From Crenobacter intestini (GTDB taxonomy: Bacteria > Pseudomonadota > Gammaproteobacteria > Burkholderiales > Chromobacteriaceae), in NCBI RefSeq assembly GCF_004919095.1, contig NZ_STGJ01000022.1, positions 1 to 37,832 of the forward strand: DNA of 37,832 bases, in the 5' to 3' direction. The notes under the pieces are model-generated. The model did not search any database. It saw only the letters and a list, made by a program, of their open reading frames with translations, and was not told the DNA's origin. Of the stretch, positions 25,124 through 32,559 are shown piece after piece. The translations under genes were made by a program, and so were the position numbers. Position 1 is the stretch's first letter, and each line of letters begins with the position of its first letter.

Positions 25124-26215
25124 TTAGAACTTGTGGACCACGTAGGCACCGAAAGCGTCGATCTTGTCGTCGCCGAATGCCTTGGCCAGGTTGTCGTCCA
25201 GCTTGATGTGGCCGTACTGGGCGCTCAGCACAGTGCGCTTGGACAGTGCGTAGTCGGTACCGACCACGAACTGCTGGTAGCCGGAGTCGCTCAGCTTGCT
25301 GCCGTCAACCTTGACGTCGGTGCCCTGCACGAAGGAGACCTTCGGCATGAAGTTGCCGATCGAGTAGGTCGCGGTCAGCGCGTACTCGCTGGACTCGAAC
25401 TTGCCCAGCTTGGTGTTCAGGGTCGCAGCATTCAGATCAGACAGATCAACGAAGCTGTTGGCGAAGGTCTGGTCGTAGTCGCCCTTGCTCAGACGGTAGC
25501 CGGCTGCCACGAACAGGTTGTTGGCTTCGTAGCCCACTTCCAGTTGGTGTTGGGTGCCTTTTTCTGCCGGAGCATCAACCGGAGCGTTGTACTTGGTGCG
25601 GTAGGTGTACGCGTACTTGGCGAACATCGGGCCGTAGTTGTAGCCCAGACCCAGGTTGTACGTTTCCCGATCTTTATTTTTGATCGTGGTCGGATCAACC
25701 GGGTTGAAGTTGGTGTTGATGCTCTTGTCTTCTTCGGTGCCGTACAGGAAGGCGGCCTTGAAGCCTGCGTATTCCGGGCTGTCGTAACGGACGGCGTTCT
25801 TCACGCGGGTGTTGCCGCGGGTGTAGATGCCCAGGCCCAGCGCGTCGCTGTTGTACTCGTACGGGTCAACGTTGCCCAGGTCGGAGTCGCCGAAGTTGGA
25901 GATGTTGCCCAGACGCAGGGTACCGAAGTCGGAGGTCACGCCGACGAAGGACTGGCGGGAAGCCCAGTTGCCGCTGTTGGCGCTGTTATCGATCGCAACG
26001 CCGGTCTCAACCTGCCAGATCGCCTTCAGGCCGTTGCCCAGGTCTTCAGCACCCTTGAAACCGATGCGGGAGCCCACGTCTTCGATGTTGGTCGCACGCT
26101 GGCCAGCGGTATCGATCGATTCAACGCCGCCCTTGATGGCGCCGTAGATGGTCACGTCAGCAGCTGCTACGGCCGGGATACCGGCGATCAGCGCAGCGAT
26201 CAGGGTCTTTTTCAT
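25124..26215 (-). CDS. Gram-negative general porin (PorA/PorB/Omp32-like)
   Basis: This outer-membrane trimeric beta-barrel is for diffusion of small solutes. The 363-residue precursor starts MKKTLIAALIAGIPAVAAA, a signal peptide cleaved before DVTIYG. The mature protein opens with the family pattern DVTIYGAIKGGVES and GSRIGFKGAEDLGNGLKAIWQVE, then alternating strands. It ends in a terminal Phe (YVVHKF), the BAM recognition signal. The ATG at 26215 has AAGGAAGAG upstream; upstream in-frame starts are rejected because the signal peptide begins here. Its codon use is that of a highly expressed gene. Confidence 0.94.
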   Translation of the reverse strand: MKKTLIAALIAGIPAVAAADVTIYGAIKGGVESIDTAGQRATNIEDVGSRIGFKGAEDLGNGLKAIWQVETGVAIDNSANSGNWASRQSFVGVTSDFGTLRLGNISNFGDSDLGNVDPYEYNSDALGLGIYTRGNTRVKNAVRYDSPEYAGFKAAFLYGTEEDKSINTNFNPVDPTTIKNKDRETYNLGLGYNYGPMFAKYAYTYRTKYNAPVDAPAEKGTQHQLEVGYEANNLFVAAGYRLSKGDYDQTFANSFVDLSDLNAATLNTKLGKFESSEYALTATYSIGNFMPKVSFVQGTDVKVDGSKLSDSGYQQFVVGTDYALSKRTVLSAQYGHIKLDDNLAKAFGDDKIDAFGAYVVHKF

Positions 26216-26514
26216 GATGCTCTTCCTTGGTGTGTGAAGAAAAGTTTGTGAGCGAATGCTAAACGCGAAGTTGTGCGTGGCGCAACACATAGCAAGCGTA
26301 CTGTTGCTTTTTTCCTACACATTGAGCGCGTTTGCTCGCCGTTTATGCGCATATCAAGATAAGAAGATCATTAAACTCTCAAAGAAATCAGCGGCTTGCG
26401 CTGCGTGCGCGGGATTTGCAGTGTCTGGGCGAAAAACCGTGTGATTCTGTTGTTTTTTGCGGCGTGCTTGCCATGGTGCTGGCGTTTCTGGCGGATAAAT
26501 GCCGGACGGCGGAC
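26216..26514. other. AT-rich porin upstream region
   Basis: About 300 bp between the porin ATG and the sRNA terminator, clearly richer in A+T than the backbone. It must hold the porin promoter on the - strand, but I see no strong -35/-10 pair. Short frames here (for example 26256-26444 + and 26354-26626 -) show no protein character. Confidence 0.5.
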
Positions 26515-26543
26515 AAAAAAGAGCCCGTCCTGACTGGACGGGC
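26515..26543 (-). terminator. Terminator of the candidate sRNA
   Basis: An 8-bp stem GCCCGTCC/GGACGGGC (26523-26530 with 26536-26543), loop of 5, is followed on the - strand by CTC and T6 (complement of 26515-26520). Confidence 0.85.
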
Positions 26544-26597
26544 CGCAAAAACCTAACCTCGAAACAACGGAAGGACGCACGCAGTACGTATCCGTTG
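26515..26597 (-). ncRNA. Candidate FNR-controlled small RNA, about 83 nt
   Basis: A compact unit on the - strand has a near-consensus promoter, a start predicted near 26597, and a Rho-independent terminator ending at 26515. The predicted RNA opens with a hairpin (CAACGGA 26597-26591 pairing with TCCGTTG 26571-26565). A single-stranded stretch of about 20 nt (26564-26544) follows, then the terminator stem with a U-run, the usual layout of Hfq-binding sRNAs. A perfect FNR box lies upstream. No open frame of protein character is present. By position and control it resembles the FNR-induced sRNAs FnrS (E. coli) and AniS/FnrS (Neisseria), but homology to them was not checked. Confidence 0.65.
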
Positions 26598-26603
26598 CCA
26601 AGT

Positions 26604-26632
26604 ATTCTAGGAGCATGTGCTGTCAATGTAAA
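26604..26632 (-). promoter_or_regulatory. Promoter of the candidate sRNA
   Basis: On the - strand TTTACA (26627-26632), exactly 17 bp, then TAGAAT (26604-26609): five of six consensus bases in each hexamer. Confidence 0.75.
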
Positions 26633-26649
26633 ACAGCCTGTCTCTATTT

Positions 26650-26663
26650 TTGATGTTGATCAA
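26650..26663. promoter_or_regulatory. Perfect FNR-box (TTGAT-N4-ATCAA)
   Basis: TTGATGTTGATCAA matches the FNR/CRP-type anaerobic regulator consensus at all ten fixed positions. Its centre is about 60 bp upstream of the predicted sRNA start, close to the -61.5 spacing of class I FNR-activated promoters. It is not upstream of any other nearby start: metY ends at 26750 and the porin begins 435 bp away. Confidence 0.75.
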
Positions 26664-26697
26664 TCGCTGTCTATTTTGGGGCGGCTGCGGCAAGCGC

Positions 26698-26725
26698 AAA
26701 AAAACCGGCCGCGCGGGCGGCCGGT
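26698..26725 (-). terminator. Terminator of metY
   Basis: A 9-bp stem ACCGGCCGC/GCGGCCGGT (26704-26712 with 26717-26725) is followed on the - strand by a run of at least six T, 25 bp past the metY stop. Confidence 0.88.
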
Positions 26726-26749
26726 GTTGGGTGCAGGTGGCGCGGGTGC

Positions 26750-28021
26750 TCAGGCCGCGGCGAGCGCCTGCTCGATGTCGGCGAGGATGTCGTCGATATG
26801 CTCGATGCCGATCGACAGGCGCACCATCTCTGGGCGCACGCCGGCCTTGCGCTGCTCCTGCTCGGAGAGCTGGCGGTGGGTGGTGCTCGCCGGGTGGCAG
26901 GCCAGGCTCTTGGCGTCGCCGATGTTCACCAGACGGGTCACCAGTTGCAAGGCGTCGATGAAGCGCGCGCCGGCCTCGACGCCGCCCTTCACGCCGAACG
27001 ACAGGATGCCCGACGCGCGACCGCCCATATAGCGCTCGACCAGGGCCTTCGACGGGTTGCCTTCCAGCGCCGCGTATTCGACCCAGTCGACCTTGGGGTG
27101 GCTGGCGAGGTGGCGGGCGACCTTCGCTGCGTTGTCGCAGATGCGGTCCATCCTGAGCGCCAGCGTCTCGATGCCGGTGAGGATCTCGCGCGCGTTGAAC
27201 GGCGAGATCGCCGCGCCCATGTTCCGAAGCGGCACCACCCGCGCGCGGGCGATATAGGCGGCGGCGCCCAGCGCCTCGACGTAGTTGACGCCGTGGTAGC
27301 TGACGTCCGGCGTGTTCAGGCGCACGAAGCGTTTGGCGTGCTCGCCCCACGGGAACTTGCCCGAGTCGACGATGATGCCGCCGATGCTGGTGCCGTGCCC
27401 GCCCAGGTATTTGGTGAGCGAGTGAACGACGATGTCGGCGCCGTGCTCGAACGGCCGGCACAGATAAGGAGAGGGCACGGTGTTGTCGACGATCAGTGGC
27501 AGGCCGTGCCGGTGGGCTTCCGATGCGAAGGCGGCGAAGTCGACCACGTTGCCCAGCGGGTTGCCGATCGATTCGCAGAACACCGCCTTGGTGCGCGCGT
27601 CGACCAGCGCGCCGATCGCGGCCGGGTCGCGGTAGTCGACGAAGCGCACCTCGATCCCCAGTTGCGGGAAGGTGTGCGCGAACAGGTTGTAGGTGCCGCC
27701 GTACAGCGTGCTGGTGGCGATGATGTTGTCGCCGGCCTCGGCGATGGTCTGGATCGCGTAGCTGATCGCCGCCATGCCCGAGGCGACCGCCAGCGCGCCG
27801 ATGCCGCCTTCCAGCGCGGCGACGCGCTTTTCCAGCACGTCGGTGGTCGGGTTCATGATGCGGGTGTAGATATTGCCCTGCACCTTGAGGTCGAACAGGT
27901 CGGCGCCGTGCTGGGTGTCGTCGAACGCGTAGCTGACGGTCTGGTAGAGCGGCACGGCGACGGCCTTGGTGGTCGGGTCCGGGCTGTAGCCGCCGTGCAC
28001 GGCAATCGTTTCAATCTTCAT
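26750..28021 (-). CDS. metY: O-acetylhomoserine sulfhydrylase / aminocarboxypropyltransferase
   Basis: This Cys/Met-metabolism PLP enzyme makes homocysteine (or methionine) directly from O-acetylhomoserine and sulfide (or methanethiol). The 423-residue protein has TIAVHGGYSPDPTTKAVAVP, NIYTRIMNPTTDVLEKRVAALEGG, SGMAAI, the PLP-lysine motif HSLTKYLGGHG, and CHPASTTHRQLSEQEQRKAGV near the end. Length and the HGGYSPDPTT start fit MetY rather than MetB or MetZ. It is a single-gene unit with its own terminator. Confidence 0.93.
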   Translation of the reverse strand: MKIETIAVHGGYSPDPTTKAVAVPLYQTVSYAFDDTQHGADLFDLKVQGNIYTRIMNPTTDVLEKRVAALEGGIGALAVASGMAAISYAIQTIAEAGDNIIATSTLYGGTYNLFAHTFPQLGIEVRFVDYRDPAAIGALVDARTKAVFCESIGNPLGNVVDFAAFASEAHRHGLPLIVDNTVPSPYLCRPFEHGADIVVHSLTKYLGGHGTSIGGIIVDSGKFPWGEHAKRFVRLNTPDVSYHGVNYVEALGAAAYIARARVVPLRNMGAAISPFNAREILTGIETLALRMDRICDNAAKVARHLASHPKVDWVEYAALEGNPSKALVERYMGGRASGILSFGVKGGVEAGARFIDALQLVTRLVNIGDAKSLACHPASTTHRQLSEQEQRKAGVRPEMVRLSIGIEHIDDILADIEQALAAA

Positions 28022-28111
28022 GGTTTTCTCCGTCTGTAGAGTTTTTTGTCATCATCGGCGATCGTCGCGTCGTGTGCAAAGGCCGGGCGCTGCTGTGGCC
28101 GGCATAAACCG

Positions 28112-29050
28112 TTATAAGGATGCGCCGGCGAGCAGCGGCAGCACCGCCAGCGTGGCGAGGCCTGAGGCTGCATGTAGCCAGGCCAGGCGCCGGTAGCCGC
28201 GCGAAGCCTTACTCGGGCTGTGCGCGGCGACGATGAACGGCCGGCCGTCGGCGGGGGCCGCCAGGTGCAGGCTGACCGGGATCGCCGCGAGTTCGCGGTG
28301 CCGGCGGTCGACGTCGCGGGCGACCGCCTCGCGCGCCGCGTCCCATTCGGCAAGGTCCAGCTCGCGGTTGCCGTCGGCGTCGAAGCGCGCGAGCGCCGCC
28401 GGGTCGCGCTTGAGCGTCTCCAGCGCGGCCTTGAAGTCGGCGTCGCGCTCGGCGCGGGTTGGCGCGCCGCCGATGGCCGACACTTCGCCCAGCGCGTAGA
28501 GCGGGTCGCCGTCGGCGATCCAGGTCTCGGTGATGCGCCAGCCGTCTTCCATCCAGCTGTGCCGGTGGCGCGCGCGCACCTCGGCGCGCTCGGGCTCGAT
28601 CACCACCTCGCCGCCGTCCTTGCCGACCAGCAGGAAGCTTTCGGTGGAGGTGGCGCCGCTGTCGGCGTGGCCGGTGAGCGGGCGCCGGCCCGGCCCTTGC
28701 CAGGCGCGCCGGTAGCCGAACCATAAACAGGGGCGGCCGCTGATGGCGGAGGCGAGCGGCGCGCGCGGGTGGGCGCGCGCGGTGCCGTAGAGTTCGCAGT
28801 AGCCGAGCGCGGCGCTGGCTGCGCGCGCGGTCGGCGTGTCGGCGACGGCGCGGTAGCGGCGGTACGCCCAATGCCAGTAAAAGAGGGCGAACAGCGCGCA
28901 GCTGCCTTGCAGGAGGGCGGGCGGCAGCAAGGGGAGCCGCCACGCGGCGTAAAGCAGCGCGGGGTAGGCGGCGAGGCTCGCGTAACGGTGCGCGAGCGCG
29001 TCGTGGCCGCCGGGCAGCTTAACGCTGGAAAAGCGCGGCAATATCGACAT
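28112..29050 (-). CDS. Membrane protein with GIDE (E3-ligase-like) domain and an EF-hand-like loop
   Basis: This 312-residue protein has hydrophobic segments near the N-terminus (about residues 25-62) and at the very C-terminus (about 290-312). The core SAISGRPCLWFGYRR, then SFLLVGKDGGEVVIEPERAEV, matches the GIDE domain found in bacterial relatives of the mitochondrial ligase MUL1. Bacterial members lack the RING and their role is unknown. DADGNRELDLAE near residue 230 fits a 12-residue EF-hand calcium loop (Asp1, Asp3, Asn5, Glu12). It overlaps lemA by 32 bp, and GIDE-LemA pairs are common. The function is unknown. Confidence 0.72.
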   Translation of the reverse strand: MSILPRFSSVKLPGGHDALAHRYASLAAYPALLYAAWRLPLLPPALLQGSCALFALFYWHWAYRRYRAVADTPTARAASAALGYCELYGTARAHPRAPLASAISGRPCLWFGYRRAWQGPGRRPLTGHADSGATSTESFLLVGKDGGEVVIEPERAEVRARHRHSWMEDGWRITETWIADGDPLYALGEVSAIGGAPTRAERDADFKAALETLKRDPAALARFDADGNRELDLAEWDAAREAVARDVDRRHRELAAIPVSLHLAAPADGRPFIVAAHSPSKASRGYRRLAWLHAASGLATLAVLPLLAGASL

Positions 29051-29588
29051 CGGCCTTGTCGCGCGCGGCGAAGGTCAGCGGCCGCGCGGGGGTGAAGCCC
29101 AGCGCCTGCGCGACGAGGGTGTCGGGGAAGGACTCGACGCGCACATTGAGGTTGTTGACCGCCTCGTTGTAGAGTTCGCGCCGGTCGGCGATCGCGTCTT
29201 CGAGGCGGCTGATGCGCGCGGAAAGTTCGCCAAAGCGCGCGTCGGCGGAGAGTTCGGGGTAGGCTTCGGCGACCGCCCACACTTGCGCGAGCAGGCCGCG
29301 CAGCTGTTCTTCGAGCGCGCCGATGCGGGGGACGTCGTTCCTGGCGCGCGCGTCGCGCACCGCGCTCCTGGCTTCCATCACCCGGGTCAGCGTGTCCTGC
29401 TCGAAGCGCGCGTACTGCTGGCAGACGGCGACCAGCTTGGGTAACTCGTCATGGCGCTGCTTGAGCAGCACGTCGATATTCGCCCAGCTTCTTGTCACCT
29501 CGTGGCGCAAGCGCACCAGGCCGTTGTAGAGCGCGATCAGGTATAGCAGCGCAAGGCCGAGCGCGGTGGCGATGATCCATTTAGTCAT
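29019..29588 (-). CDS. lemA: LemA family protein
   Basis: This 189-residue protein has one N-terminal membrane segment (IIATALGLALLYLIALYNGLVRL) followed by a long helical domain. Family motifs include SWANIDVLLKQRHDELPKLV and AYPELSADARFGELSARISRLEDAIADRRELYNEAVNNLNVRVESFP. LemA is widespread but of unclear function, often linked to envelope proteins. The start at 29588 is chosen because homology and the membrane segment begin there. The downstream GIDE gene starts inside its last 11 codons. Confidence 0.92.
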   Translation of the reverse strand: MTKWIIATALGLALLYLIALYNGLVRLRHEVTRSWANIDVLLKQRHDELPKLVAVCQQYARFEQDTLTRVMEARSAVRDARARNDVPRIGALEEQLRGLLAQVWAVAEAYPELSADARFGELSARISRLEDAIADRRELYNEAVNNLNVRVESFPDTLVAQALGFTPARPLTFAARDKADVDIAALFQR

Positions 29589-29661
29589 GGCGTCTCTTTC
29601 TGAGGTGGCCAGACAATGATGATGTCCTTGTTTGGGGGCGTCAACGTCCGGAAAGGCAGGC

Positions 29662-30516
29662 ATGAAAGCAACCCTGAATATCGTCGGCGGCGGCCGGCTG
29701 GGCGCCACACTCGGCGCGCTCGCGCAGGCCTCGGGCCGCTACCGCGTAGGCGCGGTGCTGTGCCGCGAGCGCGCGCACGCCGAAGCGGCCGTCTCGCTGG
29801 TCGGCGACGGCGTGCCGCTGTGCGATCTGGCCGCGCTGCCGCCGGCCGGGCTGACCCTGATCGCGGTGCCCGACGCCGCGATCGCGCCGGTGGCGGCCAA
29901 GCTCGCGGCAGCCGGCGTGCTGGCGCCGGGGTCGGTCGCCTTTCACGCCAGCGGCGCGGGCGAGGCGAGCCTGCTCGCGCCCCTGGCGGCGCAGGGCGTG
30001 TGCTGCGCGAGCCTGCACCCGGCCTTCTCCTTCGCCGACCCGGCGCGCGCGCGCTTGTCTTTTGCCGGCACGTTGTGCGCGTTCGAGGGCGATACGGCGG
30101 CGCAGGCGCCGCTCTACGACTTCGCACACGCCATCGGCGGGGCGCCGTTCGCGCTTGCGCCCGGCGGCAAGGCGGCGTACCACGCGGCGCTGTCGGTCGC
30201 GTCCAACTATCTGGTCACGCTGGCGGCGCTGGCCGCCCGTATCGCCGCGGCGGGCGGTGTCGACACGGACACCGCTGCGCGGCTGATCGGCACGCTGATG
30301 CAGCAGACGCTGAGCAATGTGCGCGCGATCGGCCCTGCCGCCGCGCTGACCGGGCCGATTGCGCGCGGCGACGATGGCACCGTCGCGCGCCATCTGGCGG
30401 TGCTCGCAGGGGATGACGCTGCCGCGTACCGCGCGCTGGGCCGGCTGACGCTGGCGTTGGCATCCGCGCCTGACGCCGCGCAGCGGGAAAGGCTGGCCGC
30501 GCTGCTGGCGGATTAG
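29662..30516 (+). CDS. Rossmann-fold protein with DUF2520 domain
   Basis: This 284-residue protein of the ProC/ketopantoate-reductase-like superfamily has the NAD(P)-binding loop [17 protein letters not shown] at the N-terminus, then [17 protein letters not shown], and the C-terminal helical DUF2520 part. [11 protein letters not shown] and [24 protein letters not shown] are characteristic. A reductase role is likely, but the substrate is not known. The ATG at 29662 follows AAAGGCAGG. It ends overlapping the pncB remnant on the opposite strand. Confidence 0.85.
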   Translation: MKATLNIVGGGRLGATLGALAQASGRYRVGAVLCRERAHAEAAVSLVGDGVPLCDLAALPPAGLTLIAVPDAAIAPVAAKLAAAGVLAPGSVAFHASGAGEASLLAPLAAQGVCCASLHPAFSFADPARARLSFAGTLCAFEGDTAAQAPLYDFAHAIGGAPFALAPGGKAAYHAALSVASNYLVTLAALAARIAAAGGVDTDTAARLIGTLMQQTLSNVRAIGPAAALTGPIARGDDGTVARHLAVLAGDDAAAYRALGRLTLALASAPDAAQRERLAALLAD

Positions 30517-31035
30517 GCGGGGACGGCAAACACCTGACGCAGGTAGGCGAGGAAGGTCGGGTCGACCGGCAGGGCCTTGCCCGGGCTGTCGGAGAGCTTG
30601 GCGACCGGCTGGCCGTTGCAGCGGGTGAGCTTGAGCACGATGGAGAGCGGCGTCGGCCCTAGGTCGTTGCTCAAATGGGTGCCGACCCCGAAGCTCGTCT
30701 GCGCGCGGCCGGCGAAGTGGCGGTACAGCGCGAGCACCTTGCCGGTGTCGAGCGCGTCGCTGAAGACCAGCATCTTGCTGCGCGGGTCTATCTTCAGCGA
30801 CTGGTAATGCGCGATCGCCTTCTCGCCCCACACGAACGGGTCGCCGCTGTCGTGGCGCAGGCCGTCGAACAGCTTGGCGAAGTAGAGGTCGAAGTCGGCG
30901 AGGAATGCGTCCATGCCGACCACGTCGGTCAGCGCGATGCCCAGATCCCCCCGGTACTCCTGCACCCAGGTCTCCAGCGCGGCCTTCTGGAAGTCGCGCA
31001 GGCGAACGCCCAGCGCCTGGAAGGCCTGCACGGCG
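30513..31035 (-). pseudogene. pncB: Nicotinate phosphoribosyltransferase, C-terminal half only (truncated)
   Basis: PncB makes nicotinate mononucleotide in NAD salvage. Only about 170 residues of a usual 390-400 remain. They match the C-terminal half: [77 protein letters not shown] and [13 protein letters not shown]. Homology stops abruptly near 31028-31035, a stop codon in the same frame follows at 31047-31049, and IS fragments come next. The N-terminal active-site half is absent, so the product would be inactive. The stop codon overlaps that of the DUF2520 gene. Confidence 0.92.
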
Positions 31036-31049
31036 CCACGTGCAAGTTA

Positions 31050-31161
31050 AAAAAGATGGACACGCGAAAATTCCTTTAATTCCAAGGCTTGCCAGGAAAA
31101 GAGGTGTCAGTCTCATCGCACGAAAAAATGGACTCACAGACGTCTTAGGTGTCCACTTTAA
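31050..31161. repeat. Possible IS end remnant with imperfect inverted repeats
   Basis: AAAAGATGGACAC near 31051-31063 and GTGTCCACTTT at 31149-31159 are inverted copies differing by one inserted base. The 110 bp between them has no gene. It may be a remnant of an element that caused the pncB breakpoint 15 bp away. The stretch 31162-31205 shows nothing further. Confidence 0.35.
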
Positions 31162-31205
31162 TAGGGGGCGTGAGCGGCTGCGGCAACCTGATCACCCATT
31201 CCCGC

Positions 31206-31624
31206 TGAATCTGGACAGCCGTTCCAGCGCAAACTGGACGGTTTGAAACATTACCGTAACAAGGCGTAGCGCGCGGGGTAACCCTTGGCACCCTCGAACC
31301 TTTTTCCTAGGCGCCCGATGTCTAACCACAGGTTATCCATGCGCAAAATCATCGAAATCCTTCGCCTGCACCACTCAGGCCTCTACTCCCGGCGCGTAAT
31401 CGCCCGCATGATCGGCGCCTCTCCAACCACGGTGAGCGACTACCTCGCTCGTGCCAAGCTGGCCGGACTCGGCTTCCCGTTGCACCCGACGAACTGGACG
31501 ACCGCGCGTCAATGCACTGCTGTTCCCGCCGTCACCCCCATCCAGCGTACTTCGCGCCGAGCCGGATTGGCCGGCGCTGCACCAGGAACTGCGCAAGAGC
31601 GTGACGCTGGAACTGCTCTGGTAG
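31206..31624 (+). pseudogene. istA: IS21-family left end and truncated, frameshifted istA
   Basis: The end-like sequence TGAATCTGGACAGCC with a second CTGGAC repeat (31206-31240) precedes an ATG at 31318. The reading MSNHRLSMRKIIEILRLH, then SRRVIARMIGASPTTVSDYLARAKLAGLGFPL, is the N-terminal HTH region of an IstA transposase. A frameshift near 31490 moves the homology to another frame (LNALLFPPSPPSS, AEPDWPALHQELRK, TLELLW), which ends at a stop at 31622. The catalytic domain and istB are missing. Confidence 0.85.
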
Positions 31625-31810
31625 CAGGCGGATCATCAACTCGGTCGGGTATGGAGGCCGACTGCCAAAGTAGCGGTGAGGCCTCGGCAATGCACGGTCG
31701 ACGCTGGCCGCCAACGCGGCGAAGTAGACATGGCGGCCCACCGATTCCAGCGGATCACCCAGCTTGGACAGCTTGCTTTCTCGTTCTTCGGCGGCGAACA
31801 GGCTCTTCAT
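31622..31810 (-). pseudogene. IS5-family transposase, N-terminal fragment
   Basis: Starting at 31810 on the - strand, the reading MKSLFAAEERESKLSKLGDP, HVYFAALAASVDRA, RPPYPTELMIR is the N-terminus of an IS5-type transposase. After about 60 residues the frame runs into the antisense of istA, so it is joined tail to tail to the IS21 fragment at about 31622. No DDE residues remain. Confidence 0.8.
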
Positions 31811-31884
31811 CGGGACATCTCAGTCAGTGCATCATGCACAGATCATGCCAGAGCGGGGGGGGCTGGAAGTTCCCTTGGGGGATC

Positions 31885-31965
31885 GATTCAGACATGCTGG
31901 AAATCCGCGCGATCAAAGTGACCGGCAACGGCGGGGTGGGTGACGCCCCGATGCTGCCAGAAGCG
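31885..31965 (+). pseudogene. IS5-family transposase, internal fragment
   Basis: The reading MLEIRAIKVTGNGGVGDAP followed by MLPE resembles the stretch before the second catalytic Asp in IS5-type transposases. It lasts only about 25 residues. The rest of 31811-32045 has no gene I can support. Confidence 0.6.
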
Positions 31966-32072
31966 CACACCATGCCAAAGTGATTAGTTCCAATGACCAA
32001 TAGTCACGCCAGCCGCAAGACATGATCATGTAGCCCATTCATGGGGTGAAGTGCCAGGGGCTGGAGGATGGT

Positions 32073-32513
32073 ATGGCTGACCACGCGAAACACAACGTTG
32101 TCCCGTTAGTCTATGCATGTAGCGGTTGTTCGAATGTGGCTCAATTATGCAACAACATCGCGCTTGACCTTGATCGCAGGGGTCAAGCGCGTATGTCATG
32201 CATCAGCGGTGTAGGGGGAGGGGTGTCATCGCTTGTCCGACTGGCGAGGTCGGGATTGCCCATCCTTGCCTTGGATGGTTGCGAGCTCTCCTGTGTTGCC
32301 GCCTGCCTTGGCAAAGTCGGTATTGTTCCGAATGAGCACCTGGTGTTGACAGAGTTCGGTCTACGCAAGCGACAGGGATGCGATGCTGCGGAAGAAGCTA
32401 GGTTGCAAGCTAATACTATCGTCGAGGCAGCGCTTACAAAAATTACAGAAACGATGTTTGACCACGCAGTAACCGTTGCGTCCCCAGTCTGCTATCTGGA
32501 ATTAGGGGAGTAG
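32073..32513 (+). CDS. DGC-domain putative zinc-binding protein
   Basis: This 146-residue cytoplasmic protein of the DGC family is named for its Asp-Gly-Cys motif. Conserved cysteine groups are YACSGCSNVAQ, RMSCISGVGGGV and LALDGCELSCVAACL, which should bind a metal or iron-sulfur cluster. The function is unknown; such genes often lie next to respiratory or molybdoenzyme genes. The ATG at 32073 follows GGAGG by 5 nt, so the GTG at 32046 is rejected. It is the first gene of the island operon, followed by moaA after 46 bp. Confidence 0.82.
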   Translation: MADHAKHNVVPLVYACSGCSNVAQLCNNIALDLDRRGQARMSCISGVGGGVSSLVRLARSGLPILALDGCELSCVAACLGKVGIVPNEHLVLTEFGLRKRQGCDAAEEARLQANTIVEAALTKITETMFDHAVTVASPVCYLELGE

Positions 32514-32559
32514 TCTGCTTCTGTGAACAATAAATTACTTACTAAAATCAGGTGATTAA

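Noticed and set aside
26354-26626. 90-residue - strand frame upstream of the porin
   Set aside because: It contains the sRNA terminator and has no ribosome-binding site or protein character.
31285-31983. Single 232-residue + strand protein across the IS region
   Set aside because: It is a chance fusion of the istA N-terminus, out-of-frame sequence, antisense IS5 DNA and another transposase scrap.
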